A DNA stretch of 34,815 nt from an uncultured Flavobacteriales bacterium (lineage in GTDB: Bacteria > Bacteroidota > Bacteroidia > Flavobacteriales > Schleiferiaceae). The translations under genes were made by a program, and so were the position numbers. Positions 8,401 to 18,207 of the stretch are shown here, piece after piece. Positions within the stretch are counted from its first letter, which is position 1. The number at the start of each line of letters is the position of its first letter. The notes under the pieces were generated by a model that did not search any database, was not told the DNA's origin, and was given only the letters and a program-made list of their open reading frames with translations. Where the stretch lies: positions 1 through 34,815 of the forward strand of contig CATMQD010000008.1 in NCBI GenBank assembly GCA_950073045.1, in the 5' to 3' direction.

Positions 8401-8528
8401 GCTTTTAATAAATGGTGAATCCCTTTAATAGACCATGGATAAAGAAAATACTACATCTTAATACTAAACTTAAATTGAGCTCGTTCTACAGCCATCTTTC
8501 CCAAAATGGGGAAGCTTAGATATTTTAA

Positions 8529-8558
8529 TTGCTGCGGTGTATGAAAAACGTATTTTTG
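8529..8558 (+). promoter_or_regulatory. Bacteroidota-type promoter of the ruvA-sprA operon
   Basis: TTG at 8529-8531, a 19-base spacer, then TATTTTTG at 8551-8558 match the Bacteroidota -33/-7 consensus (TTG, 17-23 bases, TAnnTTTG) exactly. The predicted transcript would start about 35 bases before the ruvA ATG. The rest of the 8401-8600 gap is non-coding; it holds a small hairpin at 8496-8514 and nothing else recognisable. Confidence 0.65.
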
Positions 8559-8600
8559 GCGTTTTTTAAGACCCATCCAAACCCTAGCTCTTAAGCTTTT

Positions 8601-9179
8601 ATGTTACATCACATCCGCGGGAAATTGGTAGAAGTACGACCCACCGAGGCAATTATTGATTGTCAAGGATTGGGTTATGTGGTCAATATTTCATTGCACA
8701 CTTACTCGGCTATCGCTCACGAAAAGGAACTTAGCCTTTTTCTTTTTCCGATTTATAAAGAAGACTCGCAAACCTTGTATGGTTTTGCAAGCAAGCAAGA
8801 GCGTGAGGTTTTCCGCCATTTGATTTCGGTTAGCGGAGTAGGAGGGAATACGGCCCGCACTATTTTAAGTAGCCTCAGTCCAGCTGAAGTAATTGCTGGT
8901 ATAGGACGGGAAGATGTGGACTTATTGAAATCCGTAAAAGGTATCGGTGCTAAAACCGCCCAACGAGTAATTATCGACCTGAAAGATAAATTAGCTCCGA
9001 TGGCTGAAGAAGTAAGCTTAAGCGGTGCTGATCCTGCCGTTAAAAGAGAGGCCATTGCCGCCTTAGAAGTTCTGGGTTATACGGCCCGCCAAACAGAACG
9101 GGTATTAAGCAAACTCCTACAAGAGAACCCCCAATACGGAATTGAAGAACTGATTAAATCGGCCCTTAAAAAGCTTTGA
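8601..9179 (+). CDS. ruvA: Holliday junction DNA-binding protein RuvA
   Basis: RuvA binds the four-way junction as a tetramer and loads RuvB. The 192-residue protein shows the N-terminal OB fold (GKLVEVRPTEAIIDCQGLGY, about residues 1-62), two helix-hairpin-helix motifs (VSGVGGNTARTIL and VKGIGAKTAQRVIIDL, about 73-128) and the C-terminal RuvB-binding three-helix domain (about 147-192). Its length is normal. Its TGA stop overlaps the TTG start of sprA by 3 bases (TTGA). As far as I recall, ruvA directly before sprA is a frequent arrangement in Bacteroidota. Confidence 0.96.
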   Translation: MLHHIRGKLVEVRPTEAIIDCQGLGYVVNISLHTYSAIAHEKELSLFLFPIYKEDSQTLYGFASKQEREVFRHLISVSGVGGNTARTILSSLSPAEVIAGIGREDVDLLKSVKGIGAKTAQRVIIDLKDKLAPMAEEVSLSGADPAVKREAIAALEVLGYTARQTERVLSKLLQENPQYGIEELIKSALKKL

Positions 9180-12100
9180 GATTCTCCATTAAATATTTCG
9201 CTTTCCCTGCGCTTGCCGCATTATTTCTGATTTACTCCTTTACCTATAGGAGAAATTTTGCTGAGGACCTAATCGATTACCAAGAGGATTCGGAATTAGG
9301 GAAATTAGTTCCCCCATCTGATACTAATGACCCCGATAGTGTTTTGCGCTATCCCTTTGATGGGGGTGAGTCTGGTGGAGTTTTTGGCAATGAGCCCTCC
9401 AATTTTAAAGAAGATGTAGTTTACGATGAAGAATCGGGAAACTACTTTGTGTACCGCACCTATGGTCGTTTTAGTGGAGCCCCACCGGTGGTAATGACCC
9501 CCAGCGAGTACCGCGATTATATTGCCGCTCAACAGGCCCAGGAATACTGGTCGGCAAGAAGTAAAAGCGATGATGCCCAAAAGGCAGAAGGTCGTGACCC
9601 AGCCAGTTCACTTATTCCGCAGATTACCATTAATAGCGACAACTTTGCTAAAATCTTTGGATCGAATACCATTGATATCCGTCCCCAAGGTTTTGCCGAA
9701 TTAACCTTTGGTGGTCGATTCCAGAAAATTGATAATCCGATTATTCCCGAACGAAATCGGAATGTGTTCACCTTCAACTTCGATCAACGCATTCAAATGA
9801 ATGTGAATGGAAGTATCGGAGAAAAGCTTAAGCTGAATGTGAACTATGATACGGAAGCCACCTTCGCTTTCGAAAATCAGGTGAAAACCGAGTTTACCGG
9901 CTTTGAAGATGATATCATTAAAAAAATTGAGCTTGGTAATGTAAACCTCCCGCTAAACTCATCTCTAATTACTGGTGCTCAAAGCTTATTTGGGGTAAAA
10001 GGACAATTCCAGTTTGGAAAGTTGATGTTAACTGGGGTTTTCTCCGAACAACGTAGTCAAACTTCTTCCATAAACATCCAGGGCGGCGCCACCACCACCG
10101 AGTTTGAGATTTGGGGGGATGAGTACGAGGCCAACCGTCACTACTTCCTTTCACATTATTTCCGTGATAACTACGAGCAGTTTTTAGAGAACTCTCCAAT
10201 TATCACCTCACCTGTACAAATTACCAAGGTTGAAGTTTGGGTTACCAATAACCGCCAGAATACTCAGGATACTCGAAATATTGTGGCAATGCTCGATTTA
10301 GGGGAGCGCCAAAATAGAGCATATCGCACTAATGACAAACCTGGTGTAGATATCTTCCCGGGTGATAAAGGAGGCGAATTTCCCGACAACCTGAGCAACC
10401 AGTTAGATCCAGACAATTTAGTGCAATCCTATCCTGGAGTTAGGGATATCTCACAAGTAAACTCTGCTTTAACGGGAGCCGGTTTTGAAGAGGCCACCGA
10501 ATTCGTGGAATTAGCAAATGCCCGAAAGCTTAACCCTAACGAGTTTAACTTCCATCCTCAATTGGGATATATCACCCTGAATACTGCTTTAAATCAGGAT
10601 GAAGTACTGGCCGTTGCCTTCCAATACACCGCAGGCGGACAAACCTTCCAAGTAGGTGAGTTTAGTACCGATGGGGTAAGTCCACCAAATAACCTGGTGG
10701 TGAAAATGCTAAAGAGCTTTATCCTTGATGTTCGAGTTCCCAACTGGGACTTGATGATGAAAAACGTTTATTCATTGAGTGCTTTTCAAGTAGGCTCAGA
10801 AGATTTCCGTTTACAGGTACTTTATCAAAATGACGAAACCGGTACACCGGTGCCATTTTTACCAGAATCTTCCCTGCGTTCAGAACTACTCTTACGAGTG
10901 ATGGAGTTGGATCGCTTGAATCAAAATAATGACGACCAAGCGGATGGTTTCTTTGACTTTATTCCCAATCAAACCATTTATCCCCAAAACGGTAGAATTT
11001 TCTTCCCAGTCTTGGAGCCCTTCGGTTCTAACTTAGCGGAGAAATTAGCCGATGATGATGAACGGGATCGCTTTGTTTTCCAACAGCTCTACGATTCCAC
11101 ACGATTTGTTGCTCAAAATGAAACGCGCCTCAATAAGTATTTAATTAAGGGGCAATTTAAATCCTCATCCAGCAGTGAAATTCAACTGAATGCCTTTAAT
11201 ATCCCTCCCGGGTCGGTGCAAGTTACGGCAGGCGGTACCCGATTAATTGAAGGTCAGGATTACCGTGTAGATTACAATTTAGGTCGGGTTACCATTTTAA
11301 ATGAAGGAATTCTTAATTCTGGTGTTCCCATTAAGGTAGATTTTGAAAACAACGCCCTTTTCAATTTCCAAACTAAGACTTTCATGGGTTTAAATGCGGA
11401 ATACCGCTTTAATGAGAATTTCAATTTGGGAGCTACCATGGTGCACTTAAATGAGCGGCCGTTAACCCAAAAAGTGAATATTGGAGAGGAGCCCATTTCG
11501 AACACCATTGTTGGTTTAAACGGTAACTATTCGAAGGATGCGCCCTACTTAACTCGATTTGTGGATGCGATTCCGTTTATCGACACCAAAGAAAAATCCA
11601 ATATCTTAATTAGTGGTGAGGTTGCCCAAATGATTCCTGGTAGTCCGCGAGGTATCGAGATTAATGGAGAGCAAACCACTTTCCTAGATGATTTCGAATC
11701 GAGTCAAACTACAATTGATATTCGCAATCCATCGGCCTGGCGACTAGCCTCCACACCTGCAGGTCAACCCGATTTATTCCCAGAAGGAAGTGAAAATAGT
11801 GTGGCTTACGGTTTTAATCGTGCCCGCTTGGCTTGGTATACCATCGATCCTCTTTTTCATAATGATGAATCTCGTACGCCGGATAATATTCGGAATAATA
11901 AGGATCTACAATCGACCAATGATGTGCGTGAGGTTTTAGTGGATGAAGTATTTCCAAATTTGGAATTAGATAATAGTCAGCCACGGAATATTGCAACCCT
12001 CGATTTAGCCTTCTATCCGCGTGAGCGTGGTCCATACAATTATGATGTGGAGCCCACGGCATTTTCTGCAGGTATCAACCAAGATGGTAGTTTAAGAGAT

Positions 12101-15100
12101 CCCGAAAGTCGTTGGGGTGGTATTATGCGCGATGTGAGCGTAACCAATTTCGAAGAGCAGAATATTGAGTTTATTCAGTTTTGGGTATTAAACCCATTCG
12201 TGGGAAATGACAATCCTCCTCCCGGTGGTGATTTATACATCAACTTAGGTAGTGTTTCAGAGGATATTCTTCGTGATGGAGTGCAAGCAATTGAGAATAG
12301 TGTGCCAGTAAATGGGGACCTCAGTAAGTTAGACTCTACCCGTTGGGGATATGCCACTAGTGTTCGCCCACCAGTAGTAGCTTTTGACGCTGATCCTTCG
12401 GCACGTGATTTACAGGATGTGGGTTATGACCTATTGAATGATGAGCAAGAGCGCACCTGGGTAAGTGACTCGGCTTATGCCAATTATATCCAAAGGGTGA
12501 TCAATACTTTTGGTCAGGCTTCCCCTGCTTATGCTCAGGCGAATGCCGATCCGGCCTCAGATAACTTCCGTTATTATCGTGGTGATGATCTCGATCAAGA
12601 GGAAGCGAATATTCTAGAACGCTACAAGGCCTTTAATAACCCTCAAGGAAATTCAAATCCTACGCCTGTGGGTGGTGTTTCGGCATTTGCAACCAACTTA
12701 CCAGATATTGAGGATGTAAACCGCGATCAAACCTTAAGTAAGGCAGAAACCTATTATCAGTACCGCATTAGTATGCGTCCTAGCGATTTGCAAACTGAAG
12801 GTCAGAATTACATCACTTCCATCGAGAAAACGAGATCTCCAGACCAGCCTAATGGACAAAGCTATGAAGCAGAATGGATCCAGTTTAAGGTTCCAATCTT
12901 TAATCCAGATTCTAAGGTTGGGCCGATTAACGATTTTCGCTCAATCCGTTTTATCCGCGCTTTCTTAAAGAATTTCCCGGAAGATATCGTTATTCGTTTT
13001 GCACGAATGGAGCTTGTAAGAGGAGAGTGGCGACGTTATCAATTTTCTTTGGATGGCACCCGTGATCGCCTTACCCAAGATGATCAAGAGAATACCATTT
13101 TTGAAGTAAATGCCGTAAACATTGAGCAAAATGGATCGCGTACGCCTGTTCCATATGTATTACCGCCTGGTATTGATCGTCAGGTTTTATTTGGAACAAC
13201 TTCCGCTAACCAGCAAAATGAGCAGGCCCTAAGCTTACGAATTCTTAACCTTGAGGATGGTGATGCGCGTGCCGTATTCCGGAATATCGATTTTGATATG
13301 CGATTATACAAGCGCCTAAAACTGTACACCCACGTTGAATCGGCCACCTTAAATAGTGATGATGTCCAAGATGGTGATTTGAGAGTTTTTATCCGTTTGG
13401 GTAGTGATTACGATCAAAACTATTACGAGTACGAATTACCAATGACCGCTACTCCTCATGGTGTTTCCAATACCGATGTAAATGCGATTTGGCCCTCCGA
13501 AAATCAGATGGACTTTGCTCTTCAGGTTCTGAAGGATGTAAAACTGGAGCGGAATGCCGCCTATCGTAATACGGGTGATCCCATAAATGAACCTTATTCC
13601 GTGAGCCGGGCTGGTGGTCAGGTTACCGTAGTTGGAGCACCTAATTTAGGAAATGTACGCACGGTCTTAATCGGGGTTCGAAATCCTAAACGACGATTTA
13701 TCCCTTCCGATAATGATGATGGACTGCCCAAGAGCGCCGAGGTTTGGATTAACGAATTACGTTTAACCGACTTTGATCAAGATGGAGGCTGGGCCGCCAA
13801 TGCGAGGGTTGCTGCTAAGCTGGCCGATTTCGCCAATGTTAGTGTAACCGGCAGCACCAGTTCTATTGGCTGGGGTTCTTTGGATCAGTCGGTGAGCGAA
13901 TTCCAACAGGAGCAACGTTACGCTTACGATTTACAATCTAATGTAGAGTTAGGAAAGTTCTTTAATAAGGATTACGGTATTCGGATTCCAATGTTCTACG
14001 GGACCAGCGAAACCTGGATTAATCCACGTTTTAACCCGCTAGATTTAGATATTGAGTTCGATGATGCTTTGGATAATGTAGAGGACCCTCTTGATCGTGA
14101 TTCTTTAAGGCAAGCTACTCAGGATTATACCCGCCGCAGATCGATCAACTTTACCAATGTTCGTAAAGAGCGCAGTGCTAATAAAGGGCAAAGAAAGCCT
14201 CAGGTTTACGATATCGAAAACTTCTCAGCTACCTATTCCTTCTCTGAGGTTTTTAGACGAAATATCAATACTCGCTTTGATATTAATCGTCAGCATTCTG
14301 GAAATATTAATTATACCTATCGCACCCGACCCAAGCCCATCAAGCCTTTTAAAAAGGTAAAATGGCTGCAAAGCAATTACTTGGCCTTAATTCGCGACTT
14401 CAACTTTTATCCTTATCCAAAGAGCTTTACGGCTATCGCTAGTTTCGATCGAAATTATACCGCTATGCAAATGCGGAATACTGATGCCATCTTAAATGAT
14501 ATCCCACCGGAGCTCCTAGGAAATATCGAAGCTACTTACAATAAGAACTTTAATCTTAACCGACAGTACACGCTGCTATACGATATTACCGAATCATTGC
14601 GCTTCGACTTTAGTGCAAGGGCTGGTTCTAGGATCGACGAGCTTCCAGGGGCACCAGGAACTCAAGAAAACCGAGATACAATAATTGAGAATCTGCGAAA
14701 CTTTGGTAGACCATTAACCTATCACCAAAAGGTGACCTTAAATTGGCAGGTGCCCATCAATAAATTGCCGCTGATGGACTTCGTTAATTTAACTGCTACT
14801 TATAATGGTGATTACGATTGGCAAGCCCCTTCTTTAGCCAGTACCCGAGGATCGGCAAATGCTCCTGGTAATAGTCAGTTTAATTTGAATTTTGGAAATA
14901 CCATTCAGAACAACCGTCAAATTCAGTTAAACAGTACCCTAAACTTTAATGCCCTTTACAACAAAGTGCCTTATTTGAAAAAGGCTCTATCTGGCGGTAA
15001 TACCAATCGCGGTGAGCGCCGTCGACCAAGAGGAATTCCAACCCCTGGTCGTCGTCAGAATGAAGAAAGTGTTAAGGAAGACGAGAACGAGGAAGAGCCT

Positions 15101-16558
15101 AGCGTTTTTGATAAGATTTTAATGGAATCGGCCAAGTTTATGATGATGGTGAAATCGGGCTCCGTGAATTACAGTAATAGTCAGGGACAAGTTTTACCAG
15201 GCTTCCAGCCCAATCCAACTTTGCTAGGTATGGCCGATGCAGGCGCTGCCCCAGGGTTTTGGTTCACGGTAGGTGATCAAAGTGATATTCGTGGTTTAGC
15301 GGTGGATAATAACTGGCTAATTAGAAACGAGGATCTTAACTCGCAATATTCAAGAACTAGTAATAAGAATTTAAATCTAAGGTTGACCTTAGAGCCACTC
15401 AATTCTTTGCGGATTGTGCTTACTGCTCAAAGACAAGGAAGTAGTAACTTAAATGAGTTCTTCCGTTTTAATGACAGTATTTTCAATCCAAGAACTGGGG
15501 ATTTTGAACCAGGTTTCGAAAGTCAGAATTCTTTCCAAACCCAAACCTTCTCTTCTTCTTGGTTTATGTTGAATACCGCTTTCGAAAGCTTGGAAGCCCC
15601 AGATTATAATTCAGCGACTTACGATGCTTTCCGTGAGAATCGACTAATTATTTCTCAGCGTTTAGCTCAGCAATTGGAGGATGCAGACTCTATAGCCGGA
15701 TATACAGCAGAGTTAACGGGTAACCCAGATTCTAGTAATTATGGTTATCGCTACTACAGTGTAAGCGCTCAGGAAGTAATGATTCCATCCTTTATTGCGG
15801 CCTATACCGGAACGGATGCCAATAATGTGGAACTTGGCTTTGGTAGAGACATTCCATTACCAAATTGGCAAGTAACCTATGATGGATTAAGTAAAATGGA
15901 CTTCTTTAAGAAGTACTTTGCTAGCTTCACCATAAACCATGCTTATCGTTCAAGTTATACCGTAAGCTCTATCAGTACTAATTTGCTAAGGCAGAAGGAG
16001 CTTCAGGATCGTCCCGGAGAAACACCGCTTGATGCGAATGGTGATTTACTTCCCTTAAACCAGATTAATAGTATTTCAATGACCGAGCAGTTTGCTCCAT
16101 TAATTGGGGTGAATACGAAGTTTAAGAATAATATGACGGTTAGGGTAGAGTATAAGAGCGATCGTAATATGATGCTTAGCCTAACTAACAATCAAATTAC
16201 CGAAAACCGCGGTAGCGAGTGGATAATCGGGGCTGGCTATATTATCAAAGATGTTAAACTCCGCTTTATCCGTGTTGGAAAACGCCGTACCAACCCGGTT
16301 GCTAATTTAGAATTACGTGCAGATGTTGGTATCCGCGATAACATTATTTTGATTCGTCGAATTCTCGAGGATGTTGATCAACCAACTTCCGGGCAAAGAG
16401 TAACTACGGTTAAAGTTTCGGCCGATTACCGCTTAAGTCAACGCGTGCAAACAAAGGTGTTTTACGACTTAAATATGTCGCGATTTAAGACCTCCAACGC
16501 CTTCCCGTTAACCACAAACCAATTTGGTATCAGTGTTCGCTTGAATTTGGGTCAATAA
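9176..16558 (+). CDS. sprA: SprA, giant outer-membrane translocon of the type IX secretion system
   Basis: SprA forms the very large outer-membrane barrel through which T9SS cargo leaves the cell; in gliding species it is also needed for motility adhesin export. At 2460 residues it has the usual length. A signal or anchor segment lies at about residues 5-24, followed by long beta-strand-rich regions dense in Asn, Gln and aromatic residues, repeated WR-containing segments, and an acidic linker at about 1945-1975 before the family's MMMVKSGSVNYS and LPGFQPNPTLLG block. The final strand ends in LNLGQ. The start is TTG at 9176: TAA at 9167-9169 closes the frame and no other start lies before the signal sequence. 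gcvH follows 44 bases later. Confidence 0.95.
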   Translation: MRFSIKYFAFPALAALFLIYSFTYRRNFAEDLIDYQEDSELGKLVPPSDTNDPDSVLRYPFDGGESGGVFGNEPSNFKEDVVYDEESGNYFVYRTYGRFSGAPPVVMTPSEYRDYIAAQQAQEYWSARSKSDDAQKAEGRDPASSLIPQITINSDNFAKIFGSNTIDIRPQGFAELTFGGRFQKIDNPIIPERNRNVFTFNFDQRIQMNVNGSIGEKLKLNVNYDTEATFAFENQVKTEFTGFEDDIIKKIELGNVNLPLNSSLITGAQSLFGVKGQFQFGKLMLTGVFSEQRSQTSSINIQGGATTTEFEIWGDEYEANRHYFLSHYFRDNYEQFLENSPIITSPVQITKVEVWVTNNRQNTQDTRNIVAMLDLGERQNRAYRTNDKPGVDIFPGDKGGEFPDNLSNQLDPDNLVQSYPGVRDISQVNSALTGAGFEEATEFVELANARKLNPNEFNFHPQLGYITLNTALNQDEVLAVAFQYTAGGQTFQVGEFSTDGVSPPNNLVVKMLKSFILDVRVPNWDLMMKNVYSLSAFQVGSEDFRLQVLYQNDETGTPVPFLPESSLRSELLLRVMELDRLNQNNDDQADGFFDFIPNQTIYPQNGRIFFPVLEPFGSNLAEKLADDDERDRFVFQQLYDSTRFVAQNETRLNKYLIKGQFKSSSSSEIQLNAFNIPPGSVQVTAGGTRLIEGQDYRVDYNLGRVTILNEGILNSGVPIKVDFENNALFNFQTKTFMGLNAEYRFNENFNLGATMVHLNERPLTQKVNIGEEPISNTIVGLNGNYSKDAPYLTRFVDAIPFIDTKEKSNILISGEVAQMIPGSPRGIEINGEQTTFLDDFESSQTTIDIRNPSAWRLASTPAGQPDLFPEGSENSVAYGFNRARLAWYTIDPLFHNDESRTPDNIRNNKDLQSTNDVREVLVDEVFPNLELDNSQPRNIATLDLAFYPRERGPYNYDVEPTAFSAGINQDGSLRDPESRWGGIMRDVSVTNFEEQNIEFIQFWVLNPFVGNDNPPPGGDLYINLGSVSEDILRDGVQAIENSVPVNGDLSKLDSTRWGYATSVRPPVVAFDADPSARDLQDVGYDLLNDEQERTWVSDSAYANYIQRVINTFGQASPAYAQANADPASDNFRYYRGDDLDQEEANILERYKAFNNPQGNSNPTPVGGVSAFATNLPDIEDVNRDQTLSKAETYYQYRISMRPSDLQTEGQNYITSIEKTRSPDQPNGQSYEAEWIQFKVPIFNPDSKVGPINDFRSIRFIRAFLKNFPEDIVIRFARMELVRGEWRRYQFSLDGTRDRLTQDDQENTIFEVNAVNIEQNGSRTPVPYVLPPGIDRQVLFGTTSANQQNEQALSLRILNLEDGDARAVFRNIDFDMRLYKRLKLYTHVESATLNSDDVQDGDLRVFIRLGSDYDQNYYEYELPMTATPHGVSNTDVNAIWPSENQMDFALQVLKDVKLERNAAYRNTGDPINEPYSVSRAGGQVTVVGAPNLGNVRTVLIGVRNPKRRFIPSDNDDGLPKSAEVWINELRLTDFDQDGGWAANARVAAKLADFANVSVTGSTSSIGWGSLDQSVSEFQQEQRYAYDLQSNVELGKFFNKDYGIRIPMFYGTSETWINPRFNPLDLDIEFDDALDNVEDPLDRDSLRQATQDYTRRRSINFTNVRKERSANKGQRKPQVYDIENFSATYSFSEVFRRNINTRFDINRQHSGNINYTYRTRPKPIKPFKKVKWLQSNYLALIRDFNFYPYPKSFTAIASFDRNYTAMQMRNTDAILNDIPPELLGNIEATYNKNFNLNRQYTLLYDITESLRFDFSARAGSRIDELPGAPGTQENRDTIIENLRNFGRPLTYHQKVTLNWQVPINKLPLMDFVNLTATYNGDYDWQAPSLASTRGSANAPGNSQFNLNFGNTIQNNRQIQLNSTLNFNALYNKVPYLKKALSGGNTNRGERRRPRGIPTPGRRQNEESVKEDENEEEPSVFDKILMESAKFMMMVKSGSVNYSNSQGQVLPGFQPNPTLLGMADAGAAPGFWFTVGDQSDIRGLAVDNNWLIRNEDLNSQYSRTSNKNLNLRLTLEPLNSLRIVLTAQRQGSSNLNEFFRFNDSIFNPRTGDFEPGFESQNSFQTQTFSSSWFMLNTAFESLEAPDYNSATYDAFRENRLIISQRLAQQLEDADSIAGYTAELTGNPDSSNYGYRYYSVSAQEVMIPSFIAAYTGTDANNVELGFGRDIPLPNWQVTYDGLSKMDFFKKYFASFTINHAYRSSYTVSSISTNLLRQKELQDRPGETPLDANGDLLPLNQINSISMTEQFAPLIGVNTKFKNNMTVRVEYKSDRNMMLSLTNNQITENRGSEWIIGAGYIIKDVKLRFIRVGKRRTNPVANLELRADVGIRDNIILIRRILEDVDQPTSGQRVTTVKVSADYRLSQRVQTKVFYDLNMSRFKTSNAFPLTTNQFGISVRLNLGQ

Positions 16559-16602
16559 TCCCCAAAAAAAGCTTTTAATTTGCTGCATCAAAAAAGCGAG
16601 GC

Positions 16603-16980
16603 ATGAATATTCCATCCGATTTAAAGTACACTAAAGACCACGAGTGGATTCGTTTAGAAGGCGATGTAGCCACTGTTGGTATTACCGATTTCGCACAAGG
16701 TGAGTTGGGCGACATTGTTTTTGTAGAAGTAGAAACTGAAGGCGAGACCTTAGACCGCGAAGAAACCTTTGGTTCGGTTGAGGCAGTAAAAACCGTTTCT
16801 GACCTTTTTATGCCAGTATCTGGCGAGGTTACTGAGTTTAATGAGGAAATTGAAAGCAGTCCTGAATTGGTAAACGAAGATCCTTACGGTAAAGGATGGA
16901 TGGTTAAGATAAAATTAAGTGATAGCGGTGAGCTAGATGATTTGCTAGACGCTGATGCTTATAAAGAGCTTATAGGTTAA
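16603..16980 (+). CDS. gcvH: Glycine cleavage system H protein
   Basis: GcvH shuttles the aminomethyl group and reducing equivalents between the P, T and L proteins of glycine cleavage on a swinging lipoyl arm. The 125-residue protein has the full family fold: [14 protein letters not shown] at the start, GDIVFVEV, and the lipoylation site [13 protein letters not shown] with Lys63 as the modified residue, then [17 protein letters not shown] near the end. The stop overlaps the start of the VanZ-like gene by one base (TAATG). No other gcv genes are nearby; its place after sprA seems to be a lineage habit rather than a functional link. Confidence 0.97.
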   Translation: MNIPSDLKYTKDHEWIRLEGDVATVGITDFAQGELGDIVFVEVETEGETLDREETFGSVEAVKTVSDLFMPVSGEVTEFNEEIESSPELVNEDPYGKGWMVKIKLSDSGELDDLLDADAYKELIG

Positions 16981-17369
16981 TGAGCCCAAAGCTTAAAGCA
17001 AAAATTCTTTCTTATACCCCAGCATTGTTCTGGGGTTTTTTGATTTCTATCCTCACCCTGATGCCTCAAAGTAAAATTCCGAGAGAATTGGCCGATATGA
17101 ACGACAAGCTCATTCACGGTGGGATTTATTTTTTAACGGCACTTCTAATAATCTTTGCATCCCTTCGTTATAATTTCAAGAACGTTCTTACAAGAGCTAG
17201 AATGATGACCATTTGGCTCTTTTGTGTTTCGTTTGGAGGAGTGATTGAGCTTCTTCAAGCTAATTTGGTCCCCGGACGCCATGGTGATTGGTTAGATTTT
17301 TTAGCAAACTCCTTTGGCGCATTGTTAGCGGTGCTATTGTGGTTCATTTATCAGAGCCGCAAGGCCTGA
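16980..17369 (+). CDS. VanZ-like small membrane protein
   Basis: A 129-residue integral membrane protein with about four hydrophobic segments (roughly 11-27, 41-60, 74-93, 107-124) and the VanZ-family signatures SILTLMPQSKIP, DKLIHGGIYF and IELLQANLVPGRHGDWLDFLANSFGA. The conserved His and Asp residues around HGDWLD typify the family. The function of most VanZ-like proteins is unknown; the name comes from a teicoplanin-resistance accessory gene and should not be read as resistance here. It is translationally coupled to gcvH by a one-base overlap. Confidence 0.85.
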   Translation: MSPKLKAKILSYTPALFWGFLISILTLMPQSKIPRELADMNDKLIHGGIYFLTALLIIFASLRYNFKNVLTRARMMTIWLFCVSFGGVIELLQANLVPGRHGDWLDFLANSFGALLAVLLWFIYQSRKA

Positions 17370-17410
17370 TTGATCGACAGATCTAAAAAACGAACTCAAA
17401 CACCACTAGT

Positions 17411-18139
17411 ATGGAAATCAAAAAAGACTGGAAAAAGAATCTTGAGAATTATAGAAGCCTTTTCTTTTTGGGCGGAATAGCCTTAAGCTTAATCGCAACC
17501 ACCGAAATATTGCAAATGCAAAGTGAAGTTTATATTCCAGAGGAACCAAAACCTGAGGTAGAAGAGACAGCTTCCATTATAAATATCCCCATCACCATAC
17601 GTGAAAAACCTGAAATTCCAGAACCGGTAAAAAACGAACCAGAGCCAGATCCCATTCTAAAGCCCACTGATAAGTGGAAAATGGTGGATGATAATACCAA
17701 ACTTAAAACCTTCACTATTGAGCCTAGTAGCGTCTTAGATACTATAGAATATGTTCCTTTGCAAGGCTTTGAAGTGCCAGAGCCAATTGAAGCGGTTAAT
17801 GTGGAGAATATGGCTCGGCCAAAAGACTGTGAAGATTTACGGGGTAAGGATGCACAGATGAACTGCTTTAACCAATGGATTTCGCGTTATATCGCCGATG
17901 AAGTAGAGTTTCCGAATATACCGAGCTTCATGGCCCAAAGTGAGAAGATCTTTGTGGAGTTTGTAATCGGTGCCGACGGTAAGGTTGGCGATGTGTCGAT
18001 CATTCGCGGGCAAACTCAGGAGTATCGCGATGAAGCCAAACGGGTTATTGAGAGTTTACCAGAATTAGTACCCGCTAGTCAGCTTGGTAGAAAGGTGCCT
18101 GTGCGAGTTCGAGTACCAGTTAATTTTAAGATTAGGTAA
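17411..18139 (+). CDS. TonB-family energy transducer, divergent copy
   Basis: This 242-residue protein has a short cytoplasmic N-terminus, one transmembrane segment (about 17-34), a Pro/Glu-rich periplasmic linker (about 41-88) and a TonB C-terminal domain (about 165-242, with KIFVEFVIGADGKVGDVSIIRG). TonB proteins couple the inner-membrane ExbBD proton channel to outer-membrane transporters. Two cysteines before the domain (C140, C152) match the spacing of C133 and C145 in the next gene. The usual FPEMARQxGIQG entry to the domain is altered here to FPNIPSFMAQSE. It lies 41 bases after the VanZ-like gene and 68 before its paralogue. No exbB or exbD is nearby. Confidence 0.85.
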   Translation: MEIKKDWKKNLENYRSLFFLGGIALSLIATTEILQMQSEVYIPEEPKPEVEETASIINIPITIREKPEIPEPVKNEPEPDPILKPTDKWKMVDDNTKLKTFTIEPSSVLDTIEYVPLQGFEVPEPIEAVNVENMARPKDCEDLRGKDAQMNCFNQWISRYIADEVEFPNIPSFMAQSEKIFVEFVIGADGKVGDVSIIRGQTQEYRDEAKRVIESLPELVPASQLGRKVPVRVRVPVNFKIR

Positions 18140-18154
18140 ATTAGGCCATATAGA

Positions 18155-18186
18155 TTGTAGCTCCTTTTAGTTTTTCTTTAATTTAG
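18155..18186 (+). promoter_or_regulatory. Weak candidate promoter before the second tonB-like gene
   Basis: TTG at 18155-18157, a 21-base spacer and TAATTTAG at 18179-18186 match 7 of 8 positions of TAnnTTTG (A in place of T at position 7). The 68-base gap between the tonB-like genes is long for this compact operon, which leaves room for a separate start. Confidence 0.3.
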
Positions 18187-18207
18187 CGAACTGCTAATCC
18201 ATCGAAT

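Noticed and set aside
16546-16582. TTTG and TTAATTTG as a promoter for gcvH
   Set aside because: The spacer is 25 bases, outside the usual 17-23, and the -7 box lacks its conserved A. gcvH is more simply read through from sprA.
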